A program made the position numbers and the translations under genes. Positions 8,007 to 17,635 of a stretch of 50,837 nt of DNA are shown piece after piece. Under the pieces are notes generated by a model, which saw only the letters and a program-made list of their open reading frames with translations, was not told the DNA's origin and made no database searches. The stretch comes from Cytophagales bacterium (GTDB lineage Bacteria > Bacteroidota > Bacteroidia > Cytophagales > Cyclobacteriaceae): the NCBI GenBank assembly GCA_025359125.1, contig JANYHI010000047.1:1-50837 (forward strand), in the 5' to 3' direction. Position 1 is the stretch's first letter; each line of letters starts with the position of its first letter.

Positions 8007-8927
8007 ATGGAAAAACGACCGTTAAGAAAGGAAATCAAGTATACAAGTCTTTACTATTTTATTCGATTTCTAATTTTTACGTCCAATCTGCTGCCTCGAA
8101 AAATATGGCTTTCCTTCTGTGGCTTTTTGGGTAAGATGGCATACGTATTTTCTCCGCAGCCCCGAGAGCGAGCGATCATTCACATGGGGTTAGCCTTCGG
8201 CAGAGAAAAATCTGCCCGCGAGATTGTTGGCATATGCAAAGAGATGTTTGTGATGTTGGGAAAGAATGCAGGAGACATTTTACGCTCTCTAAAAGTAAAA
8301 ACACTGGCAGATCTCGAAAAAATTTTAACTACCACCGGCTTAGAAAATTATGAGAAGGCTTTTGCGAAGGGAAAAGGTGTAATGTTTCTTACCTCACATT
8401 TAGGTGCATTCGATTTGCAAATCACGAACATGGCGTTGCGCGGATTGAATCCAAATATTGTAGGCACCGCATTGAAAGACGAGCGATTGAATGCGCTGCT
8501 ATGGGAATATAGAAATGCATTTGGGGCGATTGCCATCGAGCGTGGAAAAGAAAGTGTACGCCTTTTTAAAGTATTAAAAAATGGTGGGTCAATTGCTATT
8601 TTAATAGATCAAGACACAAAAGTTAAAAGTCGGTTTGTGAATTTCTTCGGCATGCAGGCTGCAACTCCCATTGGTGCTACCGTATTAGCGTTGCGAACCG
8701 GAGCGGCTGTAGTTCCTACTTATATATATTTAGATGAGAAGGGAAGACAGCAAATGCATATTCTTCCTGAAATTCCGTTGGTCATTACTGGTGATGAAGA
8801 AACAGATTTGGTTGTAAACACCCAATTATTCACTGATTTTACAGAAAAAATCGTTCGTGAACACCCTGAACAGTGGGTGTGGATGCACGAACGTTGGAAA
8901 ACCCGACCCGGAGAAGAAATTCGGTAA
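8007..8927 (+). CDS. Lipid A biosynthesis acyltransferase (LpxL/HtrB family)
   Basis: A 306-residue acyltransferase that adds a secondary acyl chain to the lipid A precursor at the inner face of the inner membrane. An N-terminal hydrophobic helix (about 17-40) precedes the catalytic HX4D motif (His131 and Asp136 in SHLGAFDLQ). Later come the ERGKES block, the glycine-rich GGSIAILIDQD and the C-terminal PEQWVWMHERWKTRP, a hallmark of the LpxL/LpxM family. ATG 8007 is chosen over an in-frame TTG three codons upstream because the promoter motif ends at 8000. The acyl-chain length and position cannot be read from sequence. Confidence 0.92.
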   Translation: MEKRPLRKEIKYTSLYYFIRFLIFTSNLLPRKIWLSFCGFLGKMAYVFSPQPRERAIIHMGLAFGREKSAREIVGICKEMFVMLGKNAGDILRSLKVKTLADLEKILTTTGLENYEKAFAKGKGVMFLTSHLGAFDLQITNMALRGLNPNIVGTALKDERLNALLWEYRNAFGAIAIERGKESVRLFKVLKNGGSIAILIDQDTKVKSRFVNFFGMQAATPIGATVLALRTGAAVVPTYIYLDEKGRQQMHILPEIPLVITGDEETDLVVNTQLFTDFTEKIVREHPEQWVWMHERWKTRPGEEIR

Positions 8928-9064
8928 AACTATTCTTCATTCTATAGCATCTTTATAATCAACTGCATTAAATAAGCCTATAGGTTAAAATATTGCGATC
9001 TATCGTTCGTTTTTATGTAACCTTTATCCGTGTTTAACAGTATCACCTACAATAACCTAAGCTT

Positions 9065-10390
9065 ATGAAACTGAAAAGAAGTTACCTCATTGCTGCCGCT
9101 GCCGTACTGGTTTTACTAGTCGGCTTTTTTATTTTCAGAGGCAGTAATGCAGGAGAATCGGCAGAAATTATTGCTACCGTTAAGAAGGGCGAGTTTAGGG
9201 TAGAAGTGGAAACCACCGGTGAGCTAGAGGCGAAAAACTCTGTAAAAATAATTGGGCCAACAGGAGTGGTGCAATTTCAGATTTGGGAAGTAACACTTCA
9301 AAAAATTGTAGATGAAGGAACAGTTGTAAAGAAAGGCGATTGGGTAGCCACACTGGATAGATCAGAATTTCAAACAAAGTATAATCAGAAAAAGATTGAC
9401 CATGAAAAGGCACAATCTAAGTATGTTCAAACACAATTGGACACAACCTTACTGATGCGTCAATCCAGAGATGAACTTATTAACTTAAAATATGGAGCCG
9501 AAGAGAAGGATATTATTCTACAGCAATCAAAATTCGAACCTCCAGCTTCTATCAAGCAAGCCGAAATAAATTTAGAGAAAGCGCACCGAGCTTATCAGCA
9601 AGCACAGGAGAACTACAAAATCAAACGCAATCAGAATGTAGAGAAAATGCGTGAAGTAGGAGCTGAACTTCGTAAAGTAACGGGAGATTTTGAGGCGATG
9701 AACAAGATTCTAGAATCTTTTAATGTGGTTGCACCAGAAGACGGAATGGTGATTTACATTAAGGGTTGGGATGGAAAACCAGTTAAGCAGGGTTCGCGAA
9801 TTGGCATGTGGGAACCTACTGTGGCAACGTTGCCAGATCTAAACAAAATGCAGTCTAAAACATTTGTGAATGAAGTAGACGTGAGGAAAGTAAAGCCTGG
9901 GCAAAAGGTGGAGATAGGATTAGACTCTGATCCTGACAAAAGATTAAAAGGGATAGTCACCAAAATTGCAAACGTAGGCGAGCAGCGCCCCAATTCAGAT
10001 GCAAAGGTATTTGAAGTTTTAGTAGAGATTGAAGGTACCGATGTAACGCTTCGCCCGTCTATGACAACCAGCAACAAAATTATCGCTCATGTACTTGCAG
10101 ATGCTATTTTTATTCCGCTCGAGAGTCTTCACTCTCAAAGTGATTCGATTACTTATGTTTTTAAAAAATCAACCGGAAGTGTTGAGAAGCAAGAGATCAT
10201 AGTAGGAGAGACAAATTCGAACGAGGCGGTAGTTTTAGTTGGCTTAAAGGAAGGCGACAAAGTGTACTTATCCTTACCGGAAGGAATAGAAAAAGAAAAT
10301 GTAAAATTGCTGCCTGAGTTGGATGGCAAAAGAAGAAAGAAAGAAGGGAATCCTGTTGTGAGTGAGAGTAAAGCGCAAGCACTTAAGTGA
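9065..10390 (+). CDS. HlyD/MacA-like periplasmic adaptor protein
   Basis: A 441-residue membrane fusion protein with an N-terminal membrane anchor (about 7-26), a barrel-sandwich half (TGELEAKNSVKI), a long coiled coil (about 105-220, rich in Lys, Gln and Glu), the returning lipoyl half VVAPEDGMVIYIKGW, then beta-barrel and membrane-proximal domains. Such adaptors join an inner-membrane permease to an outer-membrane channel. It is first in a three-gene operon with a permease 17 bp downstream and a TolC-family gene overlapping the permease. The substrate is unknown. The coiled coil is slightly longer than in typical RND adaptors, consistent with a MacA-type partner. Confidence 0.9.
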   Translation: MKLKRSYLIAAAAVLVLLVGFFIFRGSNAGESAEIIATVKKGEFRVEVETTGELEAKNSVKIIGPTGVVQFQIWEVTLQKIVDEGTVVKKGDWVATLDRSEFQTKYNQKKIDHEKAQSKYVQTQLDTTLLMRQSRDELINLKYGAEEKDIILQQSKFEPPASIKQAEINLEKAHRAYQQAQENYKIKRNQNVEKMREVGAELRKVTGDFEAMNKILESFNVVAPEDGMVIYIKGWDGKPVKQGSRIGMWEPTVATLPDLNKMQSKTFVNEVDVRKVKPGQKVEIGLDSDPDKRLKGIVTKIANVGEQRPNSDAKVFEVLVEIEGTDVTLRPSMTTSNKIIAHVLADAIFIPLESLHSQSDSITYVFKKSTGSVEKQEIIVGETNSNEAVVLVGLKEGDKVYLSLPEGIEKENVKLLPELDGKRRKKEGNPVVSESKAQALK

Positions 10391-10407
10391 TTTCCTAACA
10401 ATATCCA

Positions 10408-11790
10408 GTGAAACTAAATACTTTTTTTGATCCACGTCTTGTTGCGAATCTTTACATAGCAATAGATGCTGTAATGGCTAATCGCATCCGTTCATTACTC
10501 ACCGCACTCGGTATTATTTTCGGAGTAGCCGCGGTGATTGCCATGCTTGCCATTGGTAATGGAGCGCAGCAAGAAATTCTTAATCAGATTAAACTGGTAG
10601 GTGTAAATAACATCGTCATTAAACCTATTATCGAACAAAAAGATGAGAAGATTAATGAGAAGGTTGGGAAGAAAGAGAAGAAGAAATTTTCTCCAGGCCT
10701 TACCATTCGCGATGTAGAAAGTATCCAATCTATTCTGCTAGATTTAACACAGGTAAGCCCGGAAATTATTTTAGATACTTATGTGATCAGAGGAGGGTTC
10801 AGACGCTCGGCAAAATTGGTGGGCGTAGATCCTGCGTATTTCACCATTTATGATTTTAAAATTTTGGACGGTCGCCAATTTAGTGAAGAGCAAATAAAAG
10901 TAGGTGCTCCGGTTTGCATTATCGGCTATGCGTTGAAGAGTCGGTTCTTCCCAACGGAAGATCCTATTGGTAAAACCATGAAAGTAGGTGCACATTGGCT
11001 TACCATTATTGGGGTGTTAAATGAACGTGCCATATCACAATCCAGTATTAGTAAGTTGGGTATTCGCGATTTTAATATGGACGTGTATAGTCCACTTCAA
11101 AGTATTTTAATACGTTATCGCAATCGTGATTTAATTACAGCAGAGGCACTGCGGCTGGCTGCGATGCGAAGCCAAGGAATGAATTTTTCTAATACTAATA
11201 ATTCTGGATCTACTGAAAATGAACAAGAAAAGAAAAATTATCATCAGTTAGATAGACTGGTTTTGCAAGTAGAAAAAACTGAAAAACTGCAAGCTACTGC
11301 TGAAATCATTTCGCGTATGCTGATGCGCAGACACTATGAAGTGGTTGACTTTGAAATTGAAATACCAGAGTTATTATTAAAACAGCAGCAGCGCACCAAT
11401 GATATTTTTAATTATGTGCTTGGCGCGATTGCAGGAATATCTTTGCTTGTTGGCGGCATTGGTATTATGAATATTATGTTGGCTTCTGTGTTAGAGCGAA
11501 TTAAAGAGATTGGATTGCGGTTGGCAATTGGCGCAAAGAAAAGTGATGTAGTACAGCAATTTTTATTTGAGGCCGTGATGATCAGCGTAAGCGGTGGAAT
11601 TATAGGAGTGGTGTTAGGCGTACTCTTAGCTTTTCTGGTTTCTTCGTTTGCTAACATTCCCACCATCATTAGTTTTTCTTCTATCGTACTTTCCTTTGGT
11701 GTAGCTGCAACCGTAGGTCTTATTTTCGGAATTGCCCCCGCCCGCAGAGCAGCAAGTCAAAACCCTATTGCATCGCTTCGATATGAATAA
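10408..11790 (+). CDS. MacB/FtsX-type ABC transporter permease (no ATPase domain)
   Basis: A 460-residue permease with the MacB core layout: one N-terminal transmembrane helix (about 26-50, RSLLTALGIIFGVAAVIAML), a large periplasmic domain (about 50-325) and three C-terminal helices (about 333-360, 385-412, 425-447) containing the FtsX signature ERIKEIGLRLAIGAKKSDV. It moves no substrate itself; MacB-like machines couple cytoplasmic ATP hydrolysis to periplasmic movement. Unlike E. coli MacB there is no fused nucleotide-binding domain, and no ATPase gene lies in the cluster, so the ATPase must be supplied from elsewhere. GTG is the start; the conserved N terminus follows directly. Its stop overlaps the next ATG by 8 nt. 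Confidence 0.9.
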   Translation: MKLNTFFDPRLVANLYIAIDAVMANRIRSLLTALGIIFGVAAVIAMLAIGNGAQQEILNQIKLVGVNNIVIKPIIEQKDEKINEKVGKKEKKKFSPGLTIRDVESIQSILLDLTQVSPEIILDTYVIRGGFRRSAKLVGVDPAYFTIYDFKILDGRQFSEEQIKVGAPVCIIGYALKSRFFPTEDPIGKTMKVGAHWLTIIGVLNERAISQSSISKLGIRDFNMDVYSPLQSILIRYRNRDLITAEALRLAAMRSQGMNFSNTNNSGSTENEQEKKNYHQLDRLVLQVEKTEKLQATAEIISRMLMRRHYEVVDFEIEIPELLLKQQQRTNDIFNYVLGAIAGISLLVGGIGIMNIMLASVLERIKEIGLRLAIGAKKSDVVQQFLFEAVMISVSGGIIGVVLGVLLAFLVSSFANIPTIISFSSIVLSFGVAATVGLIFGIAPARRAASQNPIASLRYE

Positions 11791-13234
11791 ACAAATTCTT
11801 TTTATTGCATTTTCACTCATCACCTTTTGTTCTTTAGGACAAAATAAGTTCACCATTGAGGAAGTTATCGACCGCGCTCGAGCGCAATCCCCCGCTTCAA
11901 AGCGAACCGAAACCACAAAGGAGACAAAGTATTGGCAGTACAGAACTTTTCGAGCAGGCTATAATCCTCAGCTTGCTATCAGCGGAAACGCACCGAGTTA
12001 TAATCAAAATTTTGCTCAGGTGATTCAACCCGATGGAACACGCTTGTTTCAACCTATTAATCAGACAAACTCCTTTGCTAATTTAGGATTACTTCAACCC
12101 ATCCGCTGGACTGGTGGGATGATTTCAGCCAACACAAATTTTAATTTTTTTAATGATATCAGCCGGACCCAATCCAGTTGGAATGGAAATATTTTAAATA
12201 TCAGATTAGATCAACCTGTATATTCTTATAATCCATACAAATGGGATAGAAGAACAGAGCCCTTGCGCTACGAGGAATCGAAAAGAGAATTTGTAGAGCA
12301 GTTGGAGGCGATTTCACAAAACGCAGCTGATTTATTTTTTCAGGTGATACGCGCTCAAATTGATGAGCAGATAGCAACGTTTAATTTGGCTAACAACGAT
12401 ACTATTTTTAAAATAGAGCAAGGCCGTTATAATATTGGTACTACTTCGCAAGATAAATTACTACAGGTAGAATTACAGTTACTAAGATCGCGACAAGATG
12501 TAGCGCAGGCCAAAATCAACATTCAAAACTCCAGTTTGCTACTTCGTATTTATTTGGGATTGAAAGATGATGAATCTTTTGAGTTAACATTGCCAGAGAA
12601 CCTCCCAAGTTTCACCATGAATTTAGAAGAAGCACTAACTTACGCCAGAAAAAATCGTGCGGCCTATATTGCGTTTGAACGAAGGCGCATAGAGGCTGAT
12701 CGCGAAGTAGCACGAGCAAGAGGAGGAAGATTGAATAATGCGACTGTATCGGCTTCGTATGGATTAAACAACGTAGGCCTCGTGATAAATGATTTGTATC
12801 GAAACCCTCAGCAGCAACAACAATTTAATCTTAGCTTCAGTATTCCTGTTTTTAACTGGGGAAGAAATAAAGCTTCTATGAATACAGCTTTTGCCAATAA
12901 AAAGCTAAACGATTTTATTATAGCGCAAGATGAAATTAATACCGACCAAGAAATCATCACACAAGTAAGGCAGTTTGATTTGTTGCGTTTGCAAATAGAG
13001 ATAACTAAGAAATCGGATGAAGTAGCAAGAGAGCGCTACAACGTTGCTCAAAATCGTTACCTGATCGGTAAAATCGACATCACCAATTTAAATATTGCAT
13101 TAAGAGAAAAAGATGATGCGAAGAGAAGTTATGTGGAAGCCCTTCGCTCTTTTTGGACTTCTTATTTTAATTTGAGAAGGTTAACGCTATTTGATTTTAC
13201 CAGCGGAACGCTTTTATACAATCCAGAGAAATAA
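11783..13234 (+). CDS. TolC-family outer-membrane efflux protein
   Basis: A 483-residue outer-membrane factor with a signal peptide (MNKQILFIAFSLITFCSLGQ). The body is mostly long alpha-helical repeats with the duplicated TolC pattern: the EEVIDRARAQSP start, IEQGRYNIGTTSQDKLLQVELQLL, and the second-half equivalent ERYNVAQNRYLIGKIDITNLNIAL. It forms the exit channel of the adaptor/permease system just upstream. The ATG at 11783 gives the signal peptide; an upstream in-frame ATG would add 17 residues lying inside the permease gene and spoil it. It overlaps the permease gene by 8 nt and ends 1 bp from the convergent purB stop. Confidence 0.92.
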   Translation: MNKQILFIAFSLITFCSLGQNKFTIEEVIDRARAQSPASKRTETTKETKYWQYRTFRAGYNPQLAISGNAPSYNQNFAQVIQPDGTRLFQPINQTNSFANLGLLQPIRWTGGMISANTNFNFFNDISRTQSSWNGNILNIRLDQPVYSYNPYKWDRRTEPLRYEESKREFVEQLEAISQNAADLFFQVIRAQIDEQIATFNLANNDTIFKIEQGRYNIGTTSQDKLLQVELQLLRSRQDVAQAKINIQNSSLLLRIYLGLKDDESFELTLPENLPSFTMNLEEALTYARKNRAAYIAFERRRIEADREVARARGGRLNNATVSASYGLNNVGLVINDLYRNPQQQQQFNLSFSIPVFNWGRNKASMNTAFANKKLNDFIIAQDEINTDQEIITQVRQFDLLRLQIEITKKSDEVARERYNVAQNRYLIGKIDITNLNIALREKDDAKRSYVEALRSFWTSYFNLRRLTLFDFTSGTLLYNPEK

Positions 13235-13235
13235 A

Positions 13236-14579
13236 TTACTGACCAATATAATTAAACGGTGTTATTTGCTTTAATTCTTTCTTAAGGCTATCGTTTACCT
13301 GAAGCGAATCAATAAAATCGGCAATTGTTTGTTGCGTGATCTTTTCGTTTTTGCGAGTCAACCCTTTCAACGCTTCATAAGGATTAGGATAACCTTCTTT
13401 ACGTAAAATAGTTTGAATAGCTTCGGCTACCACCGCCCAGTTGTCTTCCAGGTCTTTATCAATGGCGGCTTTGTTTAACTCCAATTTTCCAATTCCTTTT
13501 TCCAACGATTTAAAAGCAATGATCGTGTGTGCCAATGGCACGCCAATATTCCTGAGCACAGTAGAATCGGTTAGGTCGCGTTGCAAACGTGAGATGGGCA
13601 ACTTAGCAGACAAGTGTTCAAAGATGGCATTCGCCAATCCTAAATTACCTTCTGCATTTTCGAAGTCGATCGGATTTACTTTATGCGGCATGGCTGACGA
13701 GCCAACTTCACCAGCTTTAATTTTTTGTTTGAAATAGTTCATCGAAACATATTGCCATACATCCCGACTATAATCAATCAAAATAGTGTTGATGCGCTTG
13801 AGGCCATCAAACAATGCAGCCATGTTATCATAATGTTCGATTTGCGTGGTAGGCCAACTACGATTGAGTTTTAGATTTTTACTTACAAAATGGAAGGCAA
13901 ACGAATTCCAATCTATAGTTGGATATGCGACATAGTGTGCATTCAAATTTCCGGTGGCGCCACCAAACTTAGCAGAATGTGGAATTTGATTTAGTAATTC
14001 TTTTTGTTTTTCCAACCTTGTGGCAAACACGTCAATTTCTTTTCCCAAGCGAGTAGGCGAAGCGGGCTGACCGTGTGTTTTTGCCAACATGGCTACGGAA
14101 CTCCACTCAGATACATTTTTTTTGAGAAGGTCAATCAACTTATTTAAAGTGGGTAAATAAATCTGATCGATACACTCTTTTAAAAGAAGGGGAGTGGCCG
14201 TGTTATTGATGTCTTGAGAGGTGAGCCCAAAATGAATAAACTCTTTAAACTCACTAATATGAAGCAGATCAAATTGATTTTTTAAATAGTACTCAACTGC
14301 TTTAACATCATGGTTAGTTGTTTTCTCCATTTCTTTTATTTGTTCTGCGGCAGCTTCAGGAAAGGTTTTGTATAAATTTCTCAACGCTTCAAATTTAGAA
14401 GTTGGAAATTTTGATAACTCTAGCAGAGGAAGTTCGCAAAGTGCGATGAAGTATTCAACCTCAACTAATACCCGATACCGAATCAGCGCAAACTCAGAAA
14501 AATAATTTCGGAGTGATTCCGTTGTGGCTGCATACCGACCATCAATTGGGGAAATGGAATATAGCGGAGAATATTTCAA
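13236..14579 (-). CDS. purB: Adenylosuccinate lyase
   Basis: A 447-residue fumarase/aspartase-superfamily enzyme. It cleaves adenylosuccinate to AMP and SAICAR to AICAR, both with release of fumarate, in purine synthesis. The N terminus YSISPIDGRYA is typical of PurB, as is the GLTSQDINNTA block. The superfamily signature is GEVGSSAMPHKVNPIDFENAEGN, containing the mobile catalytic Ser loop, and KTHGQPASPTRLGKE carries the substrate-binding His. Length agrees with E. coli PurB (about 456). It is 4 bp downstream of the frameshifted yqhA-like gene and converges with the TolC gene with a 1-bp gap and no visible terminator. Confidence 0.96.
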   Translation of the reverse strand: MKYSPLYSISPIDGRYAATTESLRNYFSEFALIRYRVLVEVEYFIALCELPLLELSKFPTSKFEALRNLYKTFPEAAAEQIKEMEKTTNHDVKAVEYYLKNQFDLLHISEFKEFIHFGLTSQDINNTATPLLLKECIDQIYLPTLNKLIDLLKKNVSEWSSVAMLAKTHGQPASPTRLGKEIDVFATRLEKQKELLNQIPHSAKFGGATGNLNAHYVAYPTIDWNSFAFHFVSKNLKLNRSWPTTQIEHYDNMAALFDGLKRINTILIDYSRDVWQYVSMNYFKQKIKAGEVGSSAMPHKVNPIDFENAEGNLGLANAIFEHLSAKLPISRLQRDLTDSTVLRNIGVPLAHTIIAFKSLEKGIGKLELNKAAIDKDLEDNWAVVAEAIQTILRKEGYPNPYEALKGLTRKNEKITQQTIADFIDSLQVNDSLKKELKQITPFNYIGQ

Positions 14580-14583
14580 TTAA

Positions 14584-15154
14584 TTATTTTGGTGTAGTAT
14601 AACCATTTTCAGCCATCCCGTTTATTTTATTAGATGGATCTAATATACGAGCGATCCATGCTAAGATTAAAGCCGAAATAATAAATACTAAATGGATAGT
14701 GATTTCAAATTTTAAATCCTCGTAGCTTCCTGTTTCAGTTTCAGAATGAATATCAATAAATGTTTTAAGCAAGTGAACGCCTGATATCGAAGCTAAAGAA
14801 GTAGCTAATTTAACTTTCAAGCGATCGGCATCTAGGTGATCAATCCAATGAGGCCTGTCTTCTTGCTCATCAAAATCAATACGGCTTGTAAAAATGGAAT
14901 ATCCCCCAATGATTACAATCACCAATAAGTTCATTACCATCGAAATGTCAATAAGACCAAGTATACTCAGCATTACCTGCACTTCTGTAAACTCATCTAT
15001 CCGCATTGCCAAAAAGACCAACTCTCCGATAAACTTATAAACCAGACCCAACAATTAAGCCCAAATAAATCGGTGCTTGAAACCAGCGGGAGGCAAAAAT
15101 TGAAAACTCAATGATGGTCTCAAAACCTTTACTAACACCTTTTATAATATTCAT
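14584..15154 (-). pseudogene. yqhA: YqhA/UPF0114 family membrane protein, split by a single-base frameshift
   Basis: The N-terminal frame starts at ATG 15154 (MNIIKGVSKGFETIIEFSIF) and runs through ASRWFQAPIYLGLIVG, then stops. The C-terminal frame (14584 to about 15052) continues LVYKFIGELVFLAMRIDEF and then LIDISMVMNLLVIVIIGGY, as expected for UPF0114/YqhA multi-helix inner-membrane proteins. Removing one base from the CCC run at 15047-15049 (GGG on the coding strand) joins them as YLGLIVGLVYKFIG and gives a 189-residue protein of normal architecture. Either the gene is inactivated or the base is a sequencing error in a short homopolymer. An internal TTG could in principle start the downstream part. 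The role of YqhA is unknown. Confidence 0.8.
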
Positions 15155-15345
15155 ATGTTTTTGATTATAGCCGAACGGCAAAATTATCAAAATAATTGAT
15201 TCTATAACTTGCTTTGTTTGACAAAAGCCGCCTTTAAGGCTGCAAAACCGTAGGTACCCCTTAACAGCCTTTAACAAAAAGCCCTCAACTCTTGTAGGCT
15301 GATTTCGTTTAGGTTTGAATTTAATATCTCAATCACCTTTATAGC

Positions 15346-17625
15346 ATGCGGCAATTGGCTGTTTTTCTTAATCTATTTTTTATTCTTTTCGCATGCAGTA
15401 TTTCAATTGCCCAATTAAAGAATAAGTCAGGCACGGGATTATCCATCGCCAAAGCAAAAGAACCAATTATTTTAGATGGAAAAATAGATGAAGCTGATTG
15501 GAAGGAAGCAGATATAGCATCTAATTTTTATCTAAACTACCCGGTAGATTCGCTTCCGCCTACATATCAATCTGAAGCCCGCGTAACTTTTGATGATCAT
15601 TTTCTCTACGTGTCGTTTGTATGCTACGATGATAGTAAACCTGATATTGTGCAATCGCTAAGGCGCGACATTAATTGGGACTTGAATGATAACATTGGCA
15701 TTTACATGGATCCATTTAATGATTACACCAATGGATTTTATTTTACCATTACTCCGTACGGAGTTCAATCAGAGGGAGTTATTTCAGGAGGTGGACAAGA
15801 TGGAGACGGATCATTTAATACTAGTTGGGATAATAAATGGTATTCGCACACTACCCGTTATCACGATAGATGGGTAGCCGAAATGGCTATCCCGTTTAAA
15901 TCGTTTCGGTATAGTCATACCTCTAAAGAATGGAATATTACTTTTTTAAGAAATGATGTAAAGCGAAATCAGATTTCCAGTTGGATTGCTACGCCCATCC
16001 AATACATTCCGGCTTCCTTTGCCTATTCCGGAAAATTACATTGGGAAACTTCGGCTCCACATGCAGGAGCAAATATTTCTGTGATACCATATTTGGCAGG
16101 AAAGACTTCTCAGAATTCTGAAAAAAATGAACCTGTAAATACATCTGGTACTATGGGGTTAGATGCAAAGGTGGCTTTAAGCCCCTCTTTAAATTTAGAT
16201 CTTACCGTAAATCCTGATTTTTCTAATGTAGAAGTAGATCAGCAAGTAATTAACCTCACACGCTTTGAATTTCAATTTCCAGAACGAAGGCAATTTTTTT
16301 TAGAGAATAGCGATTTGTTCTCCACTCCGGGATACCCAGATACGCGGCCATTTTTTAGCAGAAGAATAGGATTAGTAAGAGACTCTAGCGGCAATGTGCA
16401 ACAAGTACCGATTCAATATGGCGCTCGCGTAAGTGGAAAGATTGGAAAGAACTGGCGTGTTGGTTTACTCAATATGCGCACACAAGAAAAAGAATCGTTG
16501 GGCTTACCTGCCCAAATGTATTCTATGGCTATTGTGCAGCGACAAGTTTTTTCCCGATCGAACATTGATTTTTTTATAGTTGATAAACAATCACTCGGTT
16601 TGAATTCCTTTCAGCGCGGAAAATTTTATCAGAAAGATTTGCTAAGAAAAGTAGGGAATGATACCGTACTCAATTTATACAATCGTGTGTTTGGCGCTGA
16701 TTTTAATTTGATCACTAAAAGTAATAAGTGGAATGGAGATTTTTATTATCACCAATCGCTAGATGATTTTCATAAAGATGAAAATTATTCAGTTGGCTCT
16801 TTTCTAAGTTATAACACTCGTTACCTAGGCTTTTTTGGTGGCGGTAATATGGCCGGAAAAAATTATATTGCCGAAACAGGCTATCTACCTAAGCTCGATA
16901 TTTATCCCGGATACATAAGCACTTTCGCTCGTGCGCAAGGCTCCCTCTACCCAAATAAAAACGGGATCGTCAATATGACAACAGGTATTGGTTTTAACCA
17001 AACTAATTTGCCTGACGGCACTTTGACTGATCGATCGTATTCACTTGATCACTCAATGAATTTTTTAAATAAATCTAACCTGAATGTTTCGGCAACCCAA
17101 ATCTTTCAAAAACTTCCGGAAAATTTTAATCCACTGTATCCAAAGGGAGATTCCACTTATTTAGCAACGCAACAATTTAACTGGACTGAATTTGGCGTTC
17201 AATACAATTCAAACCCCAGAAGAATTGTAAACTATTCAGTTCAAAGCTCGGGCGGACAATTTTATTCTGGAAACAGACAACGGTATGGTGGCACTATCAA
17301 TTTTCGTTACCAGCCATATGGTAGCTTTTCTATTACCACCGACTATAATAATTTGCAGTTGGGTAGATACTACGGCAAAACAGAATTTTTGCTCATTCGC
17401 CCGCGGTTAGATATTACCTTTTCAACAAAGCTTTTTTTTACCACGGTTGTTCAATACAATACACGCTTTGAAAGCTTTAATTTAAATGCACGCTTGCAGT
17501 GGCGCTTTCGTCCGGCCTCTGATTTCTTTTTAGTTTATAGCCACGTTCAAAATCAAATTCCTTCCGACTCTAAATCAAATATTCAGGCTTTGGTTTTAAA
17601 ATTTACCTACTGGTTAAATCTGTAA
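15346..17625 (+). CDS. DUF5916 outer-membrane protein with N-terminal CBM9-like domain
   Basis: A 759-residue secreted protein with a signal peptide (about residues 1-22). Residues about 35-230 form a carbohydrate-binding family 9-like domain (PIILDGKIDEADWKEAD and RWVAEMAIPFKSFRY). The rest matches DUF5916: DLTVNPDFSNVEVDQQVINL, FPERRQFFLENSDLF, and many alternating beta strands ending in LKFTYWLNL, as for an outer-membrane barrel with an aromatic C terminus. Such proteins are frequent in Bacteroidota; the function is unproven, with glycan binding or uptake usually inferred from the CBM9-like part. A paralogue lies at 25.8-28.0 kb on the other strand. No susCD-like genes are adjacent. Confidence 0.85.
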   Translation: MRQLAVFLNLFFILFACSISIAQLKNKSGTGLSIAKAKEPIILDGKIDEADWKEADIASNFYLNYPVDSLPPTYQSEARVTFDDHFLYVSFVCYDDSKPDIVQSLRRDINWDLNDNIGIYMDPFNDYTNGFYFTITPYGVQSEGVISGGGQDGDGSFNTSWDNKWYSHTTRYHDRWVAEMAIPFKSFRYSHTSKEWNITFLRNDVKRNQISSWIATPIQYIPASFAYSGKLHWETSAPHAGANISVIPYLAGKTSQNSEKNEPVNTSGTMGLDAKVALSPSLNLDLTVNPDFSNVEVDQQVINLTRFEFQFPERRQFFLENSDLFSTPGYPDTRPFFSRRIGLVRDSSGNVQQVPIQYGARVSGKIGKNWRVGLLNMRTQEKESLGLPAQMYSMAIVQRQVFSRSNIDFFIVDKQSLGLNSFQRGKFYQKDLLRKVGNDTVLNLYNRVFGADFNLITKSNKWNGDFYYHQSLDDFHKDENYSVGSFLSYNTRYLGFFGGGNMAGKNYIAETGYLPKLDIYPGYISTFARAQGSLYPNKNGIVNMTTGIGFNQTNLPDGTLTDRSYSLDHSMNFLNKSNLNVSATQIFQKLPENFNPLYPKGDSTYLATQQFNWTEFGVQYNSNPRRIVNYSVQSSGGQFYSGNRQRYGGTINFRYQPYGSFSITTDYNNLQLGRYYGKTEFLLIRPRLDITFSTKLFFTTVVQYNTRFESFNLNARLQWRFRPASDFFLVYSHVQNQIPSDSKSNIQALVLKFTYWLNL

Positions 17626-17635
17626 TGTGTTTTGG

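Noticed and set aside
9065-13234. Complete MacAB-TolC or RND pump
   Set aside because: The permease has four helices and an FtsX domain without an ATPase; it is not an RND protein of about 1,000 residues.
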